A stretch of 64,000 nt of DNA from contig CAOLHI010001008.1 in assembly GCA_948474755.1 (NCBI GenBank), positions 186,001 to 250,000 of the forward strand, in the 5' to 3' direction. The stretch's first letter is position 1. Every line of letters begins with the position of its first letter. The stretch is from Ctenosaura bakeri (taxonomy: Eukaryota > Chordata > Lepidosauria > Squamata > Iguanidae). Shown piece after piece: positions 33,361-44,325 of this stretch. The notes under the pieces were generated by a model, which was not told where the DNA came from, did no database searches, and saw only the letters and a list, made by a program, of their open reading frames with translations. The position numbers were made by a program, and so were the translations under genes.

Positions 33361-33507
33361 ATCCCAGAACTTAATGGCTTCTAAGTGAAGGCAAAGCATA
33401 GATTTGTAAAACAGACAAGAGCATACTATCCCTCTCCTTATATTGCCAAAAGCAACATTTAACTTAATGGTCTTAAAACAATGGTCTTAACATAATATCA
33501 TAAAATA

Positions 33508-33932
33508 ATATGAAGTCCAGAATGGGCTAATGGTCTTAGCATCAGGTGACAAAGGGCTAATACTTGCCTGTTCGCTTTGTGGTTTTTGGACAGATTTTAG
33601 GATAGAGGAAAGGTTGCTTAGTCAGAGGAAAAAAGAGAAGACAGTGGTTTTATGGGTTTGGTGGGAATCTCACAGTTATTCTTGTTCTAAAAAACAGAGA
33701 CATTAAGGCTGGCTGCAAGCCTGTTATCGCTGGAATTACCTGGACTATGACTTGGCTATGCCTAGAGAGGTTTTCTGGCTTAATTTGTTTGGCCAGTCTT
33801 TTCCTCTTGTCCAGCTTGGCCTTACAGCTATCGCAGGACACCTTATATTAAAGCCAATTAATATATCTTGCCACTTACATCATATTATATCAATTAAATC
33901 ATATCAACATGCAGAGGTGTATGGCCTAGTAA
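33508..33932. mobile_element. LTR family 1, right part only
   Basis: It begins within the LTR at AGTCCAGAATGGGCTAATGG, then TCTTAGCATCAGGTGACAAA, and ends GGCCTAGTAACA, colinear with the last ~430 bp of 15619-16573 and 19149-20047. The left half and any duplication are lost. Confidence 0.85.
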
Positions 33933-36532
33933 CATGTTTCTCTACATTGGTCTGTCTGAGGACTGTATCTTTGGATATTGTAGGTGCTGCTCTGGAAGAG
34001 GTGCCCTTAGTCAATGTTTTCTTTACCATATTAATAGGGGCAAAAGTAACTCATTCCTACATGTCTCCCCTACCCTATAATATTTAACAGATGCAAATTG
34101 GGATACATGTGGCCAAGCAACAACAGGGTATGGCAATTGTTATTAATGAGAAAGAACACACAAGCTAGGGGAGGCTGCAGCAGTTTTATTTTGCCTAGGT
34201 CTACAGGGAAGGGGGAAATTCTTTTCCTTCTCTTCTCTCCCCGCGGCTGTTACAACTTTTACGCTTTGAACTCAGCTTGCAGCAATTGAAGTAAGCTGGA
34301 GACAAAGGGAGGAGAAGGAGGAGAGGGAAACTGGGACATCTTAAAAGCAGCTGAAAAAGTGGGAGGACAGAGGATTAATCAGGACTTTCCCTGCCAAATC
34401 AGAACAGTTGGAGGAAATGGTCCTCTTTTCAGTGTGAATCACACAAAATGCTTCCTTGACTATCTAGATCAGTATCCAGTGTTCTATCTAGTGGTGGCTT
34501 TCTTGGGTCTACAGCAGTGTTTTCCCCATTGGTTTCTGTGTGCACCTGTTTTAGCTACTAGGAACAGGAACTGAATGTGGATTTTCATGCCTGTATCGTA
34601 TTTGCCTTATCACTGCTTAAAGACCCTCCCCAAAGGGAAGAGCAGTGAACAAAAAGAAAAAGGAAGGTGATTGATTTCACCATACTTCTAACAGGCATTT
34701 AATTAGACTACTAGAAGGAACTGGACAGAAGCTGTGAGATCAAGAGTCCAAATGGTAGGGGTCAGCCAGGGAACAAAGGAACCTCTTTGTTTCTGCCTGG
34801 TCACTTGGAAACCTTTAGCAACCTGAGAGCCTTTTAGCTGATTTCTCCTGCATTGTGCTGATGCCTGACCACTGCCATGCATACACAACTGACAAATTTA
34901 CTTTTTGAGTTACAGACCCAATGTCATGGGAAATTTCATTTCTCAATCGTGCTAATGCGGAGAAGAACAAAAAGTGTCAGGTTGCATTATCCATCCGCTA
35001 GGCACCTTCTGCAGTCAGTGCTCTGACTGCAACTAACTTGCTTTTGCTCAGGAAATGCTGAGAGTGACAGTTACAGTATGATACTTTAATACCATGTTAT
35101 ACATCATTGTCACCCCTCCCAATTGTGTCTTGTATCTGACACAGCAGGATCTTTCTCATTTCTCCCCCCTTCTCCTCTTCCTCTTCATTTTATCCATGTC
35201 ATACAAGGCTATTTCTAATCTGTTCACCCTAAACATGATAAATATTCAGCAGTGACACATTATCACAAGAAAAAGTCACTCTCGGATAAACAAGCAGGAC
35301 ACCCCTGAATAAATGTTGGATTGAATTTACCCCTCACCCCCTTTACCACAGAGAATGTGACAAATGAGATGGCATTGTACCAAACACAACCTTCATTTTT
35401 GCCTAAGGCAAATGTGCCCTGGGCCACTTCAGCTCCCGGAAGCAGGCAGGCGAGCATTTCTGCTGATTGCATCCCACTGAGTTTAAGGTCAAGTCACCTT
35501 TATTTAGATCACCATCGTATGAACTTGGACAGGACAGCAGGTTTTCCAAAGTCACCTGGCCACTTTGCTTTCTACTTTTGCTTTACCTGTCTGTGCTTAG
35601 GCAAGATATCCCAGCTGCAAAACTATGTCCTGAGGCATGACTTAAAATTCCAAAGCAAATTTCCTAAAGGCATGGCAGAGCTGGATGATGATGAGCTTGA
35701 TTTATAGTCCACCTTTTCCGCAAACTTGAAGTCAACGTGGTTTGCCTACATTAACTGCTAAACAGCAGTGGCAATTTCTTTACATAGGAATATTCCTTAC
35801 ACTCTTCTCACTAGCCCTTTGCTATTTAAAAATAACACAGGCAATGGATCTCTAAGACTTTGACAATTGTGTATACGGTACCTTTTATGTTATATGGTAT
35901 TTGTCAACGAGTTATTCCTCTCCTTTTTACTTATATATGACTACATTTTATTGTTTCTTTTTCCCACACAGATAGAGGGTGTCCACAGTTAATATATGCT
36001 ATGCTGGCTCTTTCATCTTACATGTCAAATGAACATACATAGATGCTAATATTCACATCTCATAGAAGTGCTCCATGAGAATTGAGCCCTTTGATGCAGG
36101 AGCCTTGATTGTGGGGATGGATCATGAGAAATTATTATTGGAATGAAAGGTCTGTTAGAGCCTTTGCTCCAGTCAGAGTGGAGCTGCCTGTTGGGGAAAT
36201 GGAAAAGGGAAAATGGAGAAAAACAAATATACCCAATTTTGTACCCAAGTAGAACATGGGTCCTATGATTTCTTCAAGAACTGGATCCTGGCAACACTCT
36301 TAATGACACAGGATAAGCAAAGGATCAGGGAAAGCCAAAAGTTTAGTACATGCACATGGTCCCCTCCTCTGTACAAAGTAAATCTCTGCATAAATTGGCA
36401 TTGAAACTTAAAGTAGTTTTATACCCTCATTTGCTTAAGATCACCCCAAGATATTTGCAGCAATTTTCAAAATTCTAAATTTACAGCATGTTTCAGCCTA
36501 GAATTCTGCATGGCCACTCACTCAAAACACTA
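33933..36532. other. Unrecognised non-coding DNA, mostly single-copy in appearance
   Basis: No convincing gene or mobile element over about 2.6 kb. An ORF at 35321-35707 (128 codons) has no recognisable domain, ends in an acidic ELDDDELDL stretch and has no splice context; I do not call it a gene. 34440-34620 weakly resembles a decayed SINE-like repeat but not enough to name. Confidence 0.35.
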
Positions 36533-36955
36533 CAGTAGGACCCCCGTATCTGCGGATTCATTATCCTCTGATTCAGTTATCCATGGTTGGCTCCCCACCA
36601 CTGCCGCAATCACGCTGGCGGTGGGTGGGAGAGCAGCAATGAGCATGGGATTGCAGTCATCGCCACCTCCTGCCCCTCGCCCTGGACCCAATCGTGGTGG
36701 CGGCCGGTTTGAAAACAGTGGGCACAACAGAATCATGCTTCTTGCTGTTTTCCCACCTCCTGCCTCCAGCCCTGGGCCAATCGCAGTGGTGGCCAGTGGG
36801 AAAACAGTGGGGATCATGGGATCCCGCACTCCTGCTGTTTTCCCACCAGCCGCTGCCACAATTTGGCCTGAAGCAGGCAGCAGGACAGGGCATTTGGTAC
36901 TATCTATGGATTTCAGTATCTGAACGAATCCCCCACAGATACAGGGGTCCTACTG
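36533..36955. mobile_element. Non-autonomous Tigger/mariner-like element with 90-bp internal repeats
   Basis: It is flanked by TA on both sides (36531-36532, 36956-36957). Inverted ends are CAGTAGGACCCCCGTATCTG and CAGATACAGGGGTCCTACTG. The TA target and CAG...CTG ends are those of Tc1/mariner elements, pogo/Tigger group in particular. The interior carries units starting at 36666, 36756 and 36846, a 90-bp period with 2.5 copies, each ending GCTGTTTTCCCA. No transposase. The ORFs on both strands are read-through of this GC-rich repeat. Confidence 0.88.
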
Positions 36956-36957
36956 TA

Positions 36958-37817
36958 CTCAGTATTTGGCTCTCCATAACACCAGTTGCTGCTACTGAAT
37001 TCCATATATTCTTTTGTCTTGGGACTTTGGGGAACAGGCTGTGCTAGGACTTTTTTACTTGTTGTCAAGAAGCCTTATGTTTGACTTGGATTCTCCCCAA
37101 ATCAGGCTGAGTTGAGGTAGAAGGAATGGTAGCATCCTAGCTTGTGGGATTACATTAGAATTACTATAGCCTGCAGTTATACTATCATATATACTTAGGG
37201 AAGCATTGTGAAAATAGATATTCAGTACCTTCCTCAGCAGCCTAGCCCCAGGTCTGTAACAGCCAAGCTCTGTCCCCCGGACACTGTGGAGCTGCAGAGA
37301 TGTGATTGGGTTTGCTCTGGTTGCATTTGACCACTGGGGGAAGGAGAAGGAGTAGCTGGAAACTATTTCCAGAGGCTATTTTGTCCTCAGCTTCATTGTA
37401 GATTCCGGCTGAACTTAAAAGTGTAAGTTTTGAGTGAGAATGGTGGTGGTGGTGGTGGTCATATGGCACTTAATGTTGGAGTTGGCAAGCTTTCCATGCC
37501 TATGCTCACTGGAAGTTAGATTTCATATCACTCTGTAGGCATTTAGATAAAGCATATTTATGATAACTTCTTGTTTGTTTGTGTAGTTGTCCACACCCAC
37601 TCTCTTCCTGGCTCCCATAGCCTTCATTCATTCTGCAGGGTTTTACCTACCCTCCCTTCCTTCTCTCTTCCTGCCTGTTTTCCATGAAATGTGTAATAAG
37701 TGTTTCTTTAGGTAAGATGCTCTATCTCTCCTGAGATCATGAATTATTTTTTTTACTTATCTTTCTTCAAGAAGATGAACCTGTATTGATTATGCATCAG
37801 TATTAATGAATTAATTT
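36958..37817. other. Unrecognised DNA with (GGT)n at 37441-37459
   Basis: No gene. A short TGGTGG trinucleotide run is the only structure; the His-rich minus-strand ORF over it is an artefact. Confidence 0.4.
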
Positions 37818-38216
37818 ACTTTTATGTTGTTGTGTCCATTCAATTGTTTCCAACTTATAGGCCATTTCCGCACTAGCCTGTTATAGTGCTATGATTCCAC
37901 TTGCAACATCCTATGGAATCCTGGGGTTTGCAGTTTGGGGAGGGGCCAGCCAACCCCTCCCGAAACTGCAAACCCCAGGATTCCATAGGCTATTGCAAGT
38001 GGAATCATAGTGCTATAACAGGCTAGTGCGGAAGTGATCCTAAACTCATCATGGGATTCTCATCATGGGATTTTCAGGAGCTGAGATTGTGTGATGTGCC
38101 CTTTGTCACTCAGGAGATTCCCATGGCCAAGCAGGGAAATGAACCCTGATCTCCAGGGTAGTAGTCCAACACTCAAACCACTACACTGTGCTGAGTCTCC
38201 ATCTCCTCTTATAAAC
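37818..38216 (-). mobile_element. Sauria-type SINE split by a MITE
   Basis: The left piece (TGTTGTTGTGTCCATTCAA, TTTCCAACTTATAG) and right piece (CCTAAACTCATCATGGGATT, GAGATTGTGTGATGTGCCC, ATGAACCCTGATCTCCAGG, CTCAAACCACTACACTGTGC) are the two parts of one minus-orientation SINE. The MITE at 37860-38040 sits between them. A short duplication (CATCATGGGATT) is present just right of the junction. Confidence 0.9.
37860..38040. mobile_element. Complete palindromic MITE, GGCCATTTC-TIR family (short-spacer type)
   Basis: About 180-bp foldback with near-identical arms: GGCCATTTCCGCACTAGCC, TGTTATAGTGCTATGATTCC and CCTATGGAATCCTGGGGTTT on the left, each mirrored on the right. The last bases read GTGCGGAAGTGATCC rather than GGAAATGGCC, so the exact right edge is blurred with the SINE target. 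This is the best-preserved copy in the window. Confidence 0.93.
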
Positions 38217-38684
38217 CCTTATAAAGAAGGCTAAGTTTGATATTTCTTTTTCTGCCACTCCTTCTTTGTAGGGTAAAGTGGCCTAATTACTCTGCTTGAG
38301 ACGTCTACTACAAACTCACATTGCCCAATAACTTATTCCTTACCCTTTAGTTAAAAGGATTCTCCCAGCAGTTTATAAATCTATAAAAACAAAATAGTCT
38401 CTGCCGTCTACATTGTCCCTGGAAATGGGGTCTGTCCTTAACTTGCTTATTTATTGTTTCCATTTTAGAAGACAGAGACCAGCTACTCTTTATGGTTCTC
38501 CTAGACATCTAGCACTCACATCCTTTCCCCACAATGCTCTTTAGTAATTCCATAGTCGTATCTTATCCCTTCCCTTTTCTCTTTTATTGTTCATAGCAAG
38601 GAGGTATTTAACAGTCTTTTGTTATCAACTATCATGTTATAGGTGAGCAAACTCTGGTTTGCAAGAATTCTATCCTTTTTACTA
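38217..38684. other. Unrecognised non-coding DNA
   Basis: No structure seen. Confidence 0.35.
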
Positions 38685-38824
38685 TACTTTGATATCACAC
38701 TCTAGTATCAGAGTTATGCTTTGATATCACACTGTAGTATCCGAAAGTCTTAGTCCTAGGATTCATTATGCTTTGATATCACACTGTAGTATCAGAGAGC
38801 CTTAATCCTAGGATTACTCTCTGG
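38685..38824. repeat. Short tandem repeat, ~52-bp unit with GATATC core
   Basis: TTGATATCACAC starts at 38689, 38721 and 38773. The second and third units share CTGTAGTATC and CTTA(G/A)TCCTAGGATT over about 52 bp; the first is shortened to 32 bp. Family not recognised. Confidence 0.85.
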
Positions 38825-39751
38825 ATGAGTGATTTCTTTTAACTGTTTTTTCCCCCAGTTTGCCTTTAATGTTAAACTTCCTCTGTTCATGAAGCAGAAA
38901 ATGCCTTAAGTTTCTATAGAGGTTTCTAGATTGTGCCTGTAGTACTTTATTATTTTTTTTAAGAGAAACAAAATCAATCGTTTGGCAATTTCTGTTGTTG
39001 ATTGAACCTTCATGTCAAAATTATGATCAACAATCTTGCAAATGTATCCTTTTTCAAAGTGGTTGGGCAATTTCACAGTGGAATAAAATTTGGAATCACT
39101 TTAAACAATTTTCAACTTAACTCTTTTAGTCGTTGATGGACTTTGTACATACAGATATTTGAGAAAGTCAGGGTGAGCAAGGTGATCTGGAGATTCCAAA
39201 TTAATCTGTAGATTGGGTTATGATCCACCTCAGAATCCATGCCTCTACCACATTCCTAATCTATATTTCAATTGAAGTTTAATTATGCTTCAGAGAAAGT
39301 TGTTGAAAGTTGTTGTTAGATATAATGTTAAGATAGCTGAAAACAACAACAACAACAACAAACTCCAAGCAAAAACAAAAGTTTGCTTCTGTTTCACTCC
39401 CAAAGTAATATTTTGTTGGCCAAAATAAATTCAGTGAATCTATTATCTCCTGGAACAAAATATTCCAAAATTGCTTGATATTAATATTAAAATTGGAGAT
39501 CAACAACTGAGGGTTAACATAAGCTGCTATTTCCTTATGAACAGTTAGATTCCTTACAGTAAGAAGTTCACAATTAATTTGTAGGAATTTGAACTTCAAA
39601 CTTACAAAGATTTGTTCTCCAGTTTCATTTCCTTCGTCATGCATTTAGTTCCTGAGTAACATCTATTGAGAGGGAAGCAAGGTCCACATCTCACCCACCA
39701 ATACAGAGTGTCTGCCAATGACAGAAATGGGCATTTCTACTTTACTATTAT
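38825..39751. other. Unrecognised DNA, (AAC)n at 39341-39362
   Basis: No gene or mobile element recognised; only a short AAC run. Confidence 0.4.
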
Positions 39752-39842
39752 TTGATGTGGGTTCCTGCATGGCAGGGGGTTGGACTGGATGGCCCCTGTG
39801 GTCTCTTCCAACACCATGATTTATTGATTCTTTGATTCTATA
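39752..39842 (+). mobile_element. CR1 LINE, extreme 3' end
   Basis: GGTTCCTGCATGGCAGGGGG, TTGGACTGGATGGCCCCTG and TGGTCTCTTCCAACACC followed by TTGATTCTTTGATTCTAT. Only the last ~90 bp of CR1 is present, a very short 5'-truncated insertion. Confidence 0.93.
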
Positions 39843-40218
39843 CTGCTGCCATTAAGGAGTAAACATAGGAAGGAATCTCTTAGTGTGCTGCATGTGTCTG
39901 CTGCCTGGTGGTGAGCACAGCTCATTCACTTCTTTATTCCTAGAAATGGAAGGAAATGTGCCACTTTCTTTATCTCTCACTTTCAAATTTCAAGCTCTAG
40001 TTCTATCCATCTGAAATCCAAACGAACTGATATCTGCCTTCACGTGTGCTTGTTCAGTTGTGCTTAATTGTAATTCTGAATTCAAAACTTAAAACAAAGC
40101 TAACCCTTCCTTCTATAGATGTTAAAGAAAGAGTGAGCCAGACAGGCTGTGTGCTCTAGCAAACCATAGTTTACACTGTGATTAAGCCATGATACAAACC
40201 AGGATTCCATTCAACGTA
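39843..40218. other. Unrecognised non-coding DNA
   Basis: No structure seen. Confidence 0.35.
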
Positions 40219-40658
40219 GGTCCTTTTCGCAGCGTTGGCGCTTGCGCGACAGAGGAAGGTGGCTCGTGCGACAACCATCTCCTGAAACGCCGCCGCTTCC
40301 CCCTGCCTCCTTACCGCACCTGGCATCTTTTCCCACGACGGGTGCTCTTCAGCCACACCCCCAGCTTCCACAGCGCTCCCTGGGAGCTGTAGGCGGTGCT
40401 GGGGGCGGAAGCGGGGAGGAAGCGCGACAAGCTCGCCTGTGACGGCCCTCCGCACTTCAGTAAGTGTGAGGCGCTGCTGGGAGCCTCGCGCGAGCACCGT
40501 TTATTTTCGGTTCCAGCCGAAAATAAAAAAATACGCTCTCATGCAGCGTCAGCCCCGTGAGCACTGTGGAAGTGGGAGTGCGTCGTGCACAGTGACGCTC
40601 CCACTCCCGCGAGGCTCAGGGGGCTCTTGCACGACAGAAAGCCCATGTGAAAAGGGCC
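40219..40658 (+). mobile_element. Complete GC-rich non-autonomous DNA transposon, GGCC-TIR family C
   Basis: Ends are GGTCCTTTTCGCAGCG and ATGTGAAAAGGGCC. Flanks are ACGTA and TACG, so the 3-bp duplication is not clean here (GTA against TAC). It is GC- and CpG-rich. Stem-loops lie at 40501-40526 (TTATTTTCGG with CCGAAAATAA) and 40571-40605 (AGTGGGAGTGCGTCG with GTGACGCTCCCACT). The right ~200 bp matches the reverse complement of the left part of 12074-12679. The ORFs in it are compositional. Confidence 0.88.
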
Positions 40659-40946
40659 TACGATTCAGTGAGCTTCAAAACAGAGCATGGATTAGAACTC
40701 AGGTTACGTTTTTTTTTTTATTCCAACAGAAAAAAAATTACTAAAACTGATTGGGTGTAATTCAGTTTCATATGAATACATACTACCGGACAGCAAAAAT
40801 AGGATTTCACTGCTGCTGATTTTTGGCTAGGAATGGCCTAAAAAAATTTGCTGCCTGCATTGTAACAGCAAGTAGTGGCCCATGCCCATTCAAGTCAGGG
40901 TGCATTTTATTCAAAGCTGGCCAAGTTATTTTGTCTCGTAATACAC

Positions 40947-41062
40947 TTAGCCCTCTACATTTGCAGGTTTCACTTTCACAGATTTGATTATTTGCAAGTT
41001 TCTCCAGCCCCTGTTCCTCATCTATTTGTCTTCTGGGGGAACTTTCCCTTTTGGTGACTCAA
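40947..41062 (+). mobile_element. Tigger/mariner-like fragment, left end
   Basis: TAGCCCTCTACATTTGCAGG, TTTCACTTTCACAGATTTG and ATTATTTGCAAG resemble the terminal region of pogo/Tigger-type MITEs that read 'cctccacatttgcggg'. No matching right end was found. Confidence 0.45.
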
Positions 41063-41367
41063 ATCAGGCCATGCAGCCCTTTTAAAACCTACCTCTGAAC
41101 CTCTTCCTTCTCCACTGGCTGGCAGCTCAATTTCTGAGCACCACAAACCCTCTCCCAATGTCCCCTCACACCCAAAGAAGGAGATGGATGAGAGTGAAGA
41201 ACTATAGGGCCACCGTGCCAACCTATTTCCTTTCCTCTGCTTTCCCTGACCTGGTTTAAACTTTATTTAAGAATATGAGAAGCTGTTTTATTATTAAATC
41301 TGATCACTGATCCCTCCAACTGGGTATAATAATAAATTGGCAGTATCCCCCCCACTTTCTTGAGATC

Positions 41368-41450
41368 CCTGGTATTCCCTGCTGGTCTCCTATCCAAGTA
41401 CTAAGCAGATGTGACCCTGCTTAACTTCCACATTTGGGCAAGACTGGATG
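41368..41450 (-). pseudogene. 5S rRNA-derived relic
   Basis: Read on the plus strand: CCTGGTATTCCCTGCTGGTC, TCCTATCCAAGTACTAAGCA, GACCCTGCTTAACTTCC. This is the reverse complement of the 3' two-thirds of 5S rRNA (GGAAGCTAAGCAGGGTC, TAGTACTTGGATGGGAGACC, GGGAATACC). The 5' third is missing or unrecognisable and several positions differ, so it is a retropseudogene or part of a 5S-derived SINE, not a working gene. Confidence 0.8.
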
Positions 41451-44074
41451 TACTTAGAGTAATATTATGGTTTCTAAGGGGATTAAGAACGAAAGGGAGG
41501 TACACCATATTTTTTGAAAATTCTGTACAAAGAGCCACAACAGCAATGACCTGTAAGAAGAAAACTATTCCGATTAGATTTTTATGAGGAAATTTATGAG
41601 AGTTTACTTTTCTCCACCCTTTAAGGAAAAAAGTCCACTTTTGTAGATGTTTCTCCAAATATTCTTTGCCTACAGTAGAACAGGACCATAAATGCACATG
41701 CATATGTGCACACATACACACCCACACATTAACAAACCTTAGGGGAGTGTTGCCAGAAGAGGGAAAGAGACATGTCTTTCCTCTGCCAGCCTGCTTTGCT
41801 GATGCTTGATGTCCGGGTGTGAAATAGCTGGCCAGCATAAATAAACAGCATTGATGTAAACGCTGATCAAACAATAAGCCTCCAACTCACAAGGTTTTGA
41901 AATTCAGAGAGGATGCTGAAAGTTCTTTATATTCAGCTGCCTCTAACAAAAAAGCAGCTATCAGAAAGGAAGGATGGTGTTTCGCTGAGATCAAGAAAGA
42001 CTTAAAACGAAATCTCAGCATGCCCAATTTTCAAAGGCCTTCCTAGTAATATGGCGATCTTTAAGCAGCATTACAATTACACACTGAACCTCAGCGTATC
42101 AACTAAGAAAAGTCCTGCTGGGTTCCAAAACCAATGTTCTTAGGATTGCGGCCCTCATACTTTTTATCGGTGCTCTTAATGCATTTGAACTCTTTGGATC
42201 ATGCAAACAATGTCACATCGTTATTTGTAACTGGGCAGAATGTGGTCTCTAGACCTTGCTTTATTCCTGCATAAATTCACTAGGTTGCAGAATGAAAGCT
42301 GAATTTTATGACAGGATTGAAGGCAGTAATATCACACAGGAAGCCCCCATGCCCTGCCTATGGCTCTAAATGAAAGTACTTAACAGCTCAAGGTAAAAGC
42401 AACATTGCTGAAAACATCCAGACTCATTGATATGCCAAGTAGCAGTCTGAGTCATATGACTTGAAGGGATGAAAATATGAGTGTTGCAGGATATTGAATT
42501 AACAGAAAGGGTTTTTCTTTCTTCGTTTGCTTTATCTTCTTTGAAAAGTTTCCTCCTTTCAAGGACATAGCAGAAAAAAACACAGCCCTCTTTGGAAAAG
42601 CTGCAATCATTAGAGCCAGAAATATTAGAATTATGGTATAAGAATTGATGCGGCAGTTCTGTTTATCAGAAGAGAGATCACGAGATGCCAGTAATCCTTC
42701 ATAACTTCATGCTTCATAATTTTCTATTGCTAACTTCATAGGAAGAATGGGAAAGAATTCCATTAAACAATCTCAATGAAAGTAGCCCTTTCATGCTTTC
42801 TAAGATTTGTTGCTTAAAAAAAGTACATCTTGACTTGAATATTCACATATTTATAAAGCTGACCAGGCATTTGGAAGAAATAAAGTCAGGATTTCCACAT
42901 GTTCATGTTCAAATGGTTGAAATATCCACATTTGAGAAGAATTCACACATTTCAGTGAATGGAAGAAATGTGTACTTTAAGTAAAGTGTGTGAATAAATA
43001 GCCCATAATGCCCCTCATAGGGCCTGGATTAAAACAGAAAATACGCAGACCAATACAATGAACAACACTGTGAAAGGGGCTGACAATATGAGGGTCTCCA
43101 TGGTAAGAGACCAGGTATGTCTGTGATTGGTGCTTGGCAGAGCATAGACTATTTACTCCAATCTGCCTCTTCACACATCCTTCTGGATCATTAAATAGGT
43201 TTCCCTCTGTGAAGGTTGTGGGGGAGAAGACTTCGGTGTTCTTTTGCTATAGGATAGGGTGGGGTTCTGGTATTCCCTCTCTAGGGACCTGTATCCCAGG
43301 GGGCTGGGGAAGGAGGCTAGTTTTGAGGTTTACCTGGGATTAGGGCTCTCACATGAAGGGCCCTGGAGTTTGGATGGAAGTTCCCTGGGTTACCTTCCAG
43401 TTGTGCCAGACTGGGGAGCAACCAAAGCAATTTGGATTGTCCTTGGGGCTGAGTCACCCAAGGAAAGGCTGAGGAGATAGTCATGTGATGACATCTGTTT
43501 CAGCTGGACCATCATCAGGTTGTTCCCCCCTATTGCTTTAGTCCAGGCCAAAACAATTTTAAATAGATTAGGTCAAAATAAAGTGGCCTTTTTAGTCTTT
43601 CAGTTGACCATTAAAGCATAGTATGAGATTTTCTAGATCAGCGATATCTAGTTCCTGATCTTTGACCCATGAGCAGTCAAACAGATGCCTCTGGGAAGCC
43701 CACAAAGCAGGATACAAATTACTGTAGTTTCCCAGAAATGCATTCAGATACATGCTGTCTCTGAATCAGAGTCTGGAAAGTGACCTTTAAGAAAAAGTGG
43801 TATAAAGTTATTCTGAGGCTGACCATAACTGATCAGTTATAGGATGACATATTGAGGCCCACTGCTCAATTCAGATTCATTGTGTCATTATGTCCTTTCT
43901 TCACAAGAGTAACTTTCCAAGTTTTGCACAAGGAGTTATAGACATCACACTTAGTAGCTATTTGATAGGGCCATCACTTGTGAATTTGTCTAATCCCCCA
44001 TTTAAATAGCCATTTGATAGACCTATCCCCCATGAATTTGTCTAACTTCCCATCTAAGTAAATGGACATTGCCA
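41451..44074. other. Repeat-poor, mostly single-copy-looking non-coding DNA
   Basis: About 2.6 kb with no transposon ends, tandem repeats or homopolymer tails of note. The ORF at 41401-41874 has no recognisable domain. 41800-42780 has balanced composition with few CpG losses to simple repeats, making it the best place in the window for conserved non-coding elements, though this cannot be shown without alignment. 43640-43735 may be a decayed dispersed repeat. Confidence 0.35.
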
Positions 44075-44325
44075 TTGTTCTTAACTGTCATCAAGTCAAC
44101 TTTAACTTATATTCACCCTCTGAATGAGAGATCTCCACATCACCCTGTCATCAACAACCCTGCTTAGCTCTTGCAAAGACAGGGCTGTCACTTATTTGAT
44201 TGAGTCAATCTACTTGTAGTGTGGTCTCCTTCTTTTCCTATTGCCTTCTACCTTATCAAACATTATTGTCTTTTCTAATGTCATGTCTTCTCAGGATATG
44301 TCCAAAGTATCACTACCAATTCTAT
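44075..44325 (-). mobile_element. BovB (RTE) LINE 3' end
   Basis: GTCATCAAGTCAACTTTAAC, then CCTGTCATCAACAACCCTGC, TTAGCTCTTGCAAAGACAGG, GATTGAGTCAATCTACTTG, TCTTTTCCTATTGCCTTC and TGTCATGTCTTCTCAGGAT are the minus-strand form of the BovB 3' end, in the correct order. Non-coding and 5'-truncated. Confidence 0.85.

Noticed and set aside
34440..34620. Possible decayed SINE or dispersed repeat
   Set aside because: Some phrases (ATCTAGATCAGTATCCAGTG, AGCAGTGTTTTCC) resemble a common squamate repeat, but the match is too weak to define ends or family.
35321..35707. 128-codon plus-strand ORF
   Set aside because: Ordinary low-information peptide with no family resemblance; likely chance in single-copy DNA.
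41401..41874. 157-codon minus-strand ORF
   Set aside because: No recognisable domain, it overlaps the 5S relic at its end, and no exon or promoter context is visible.
43640..43735. Possible dispersed repeat (CCCATGAGCAGTCAAACAG, GATGCCTCTGGGAAGCCC)
   Set aside because: Looks familiar from squamate genomes, but I cannot name the family or place boundaries.
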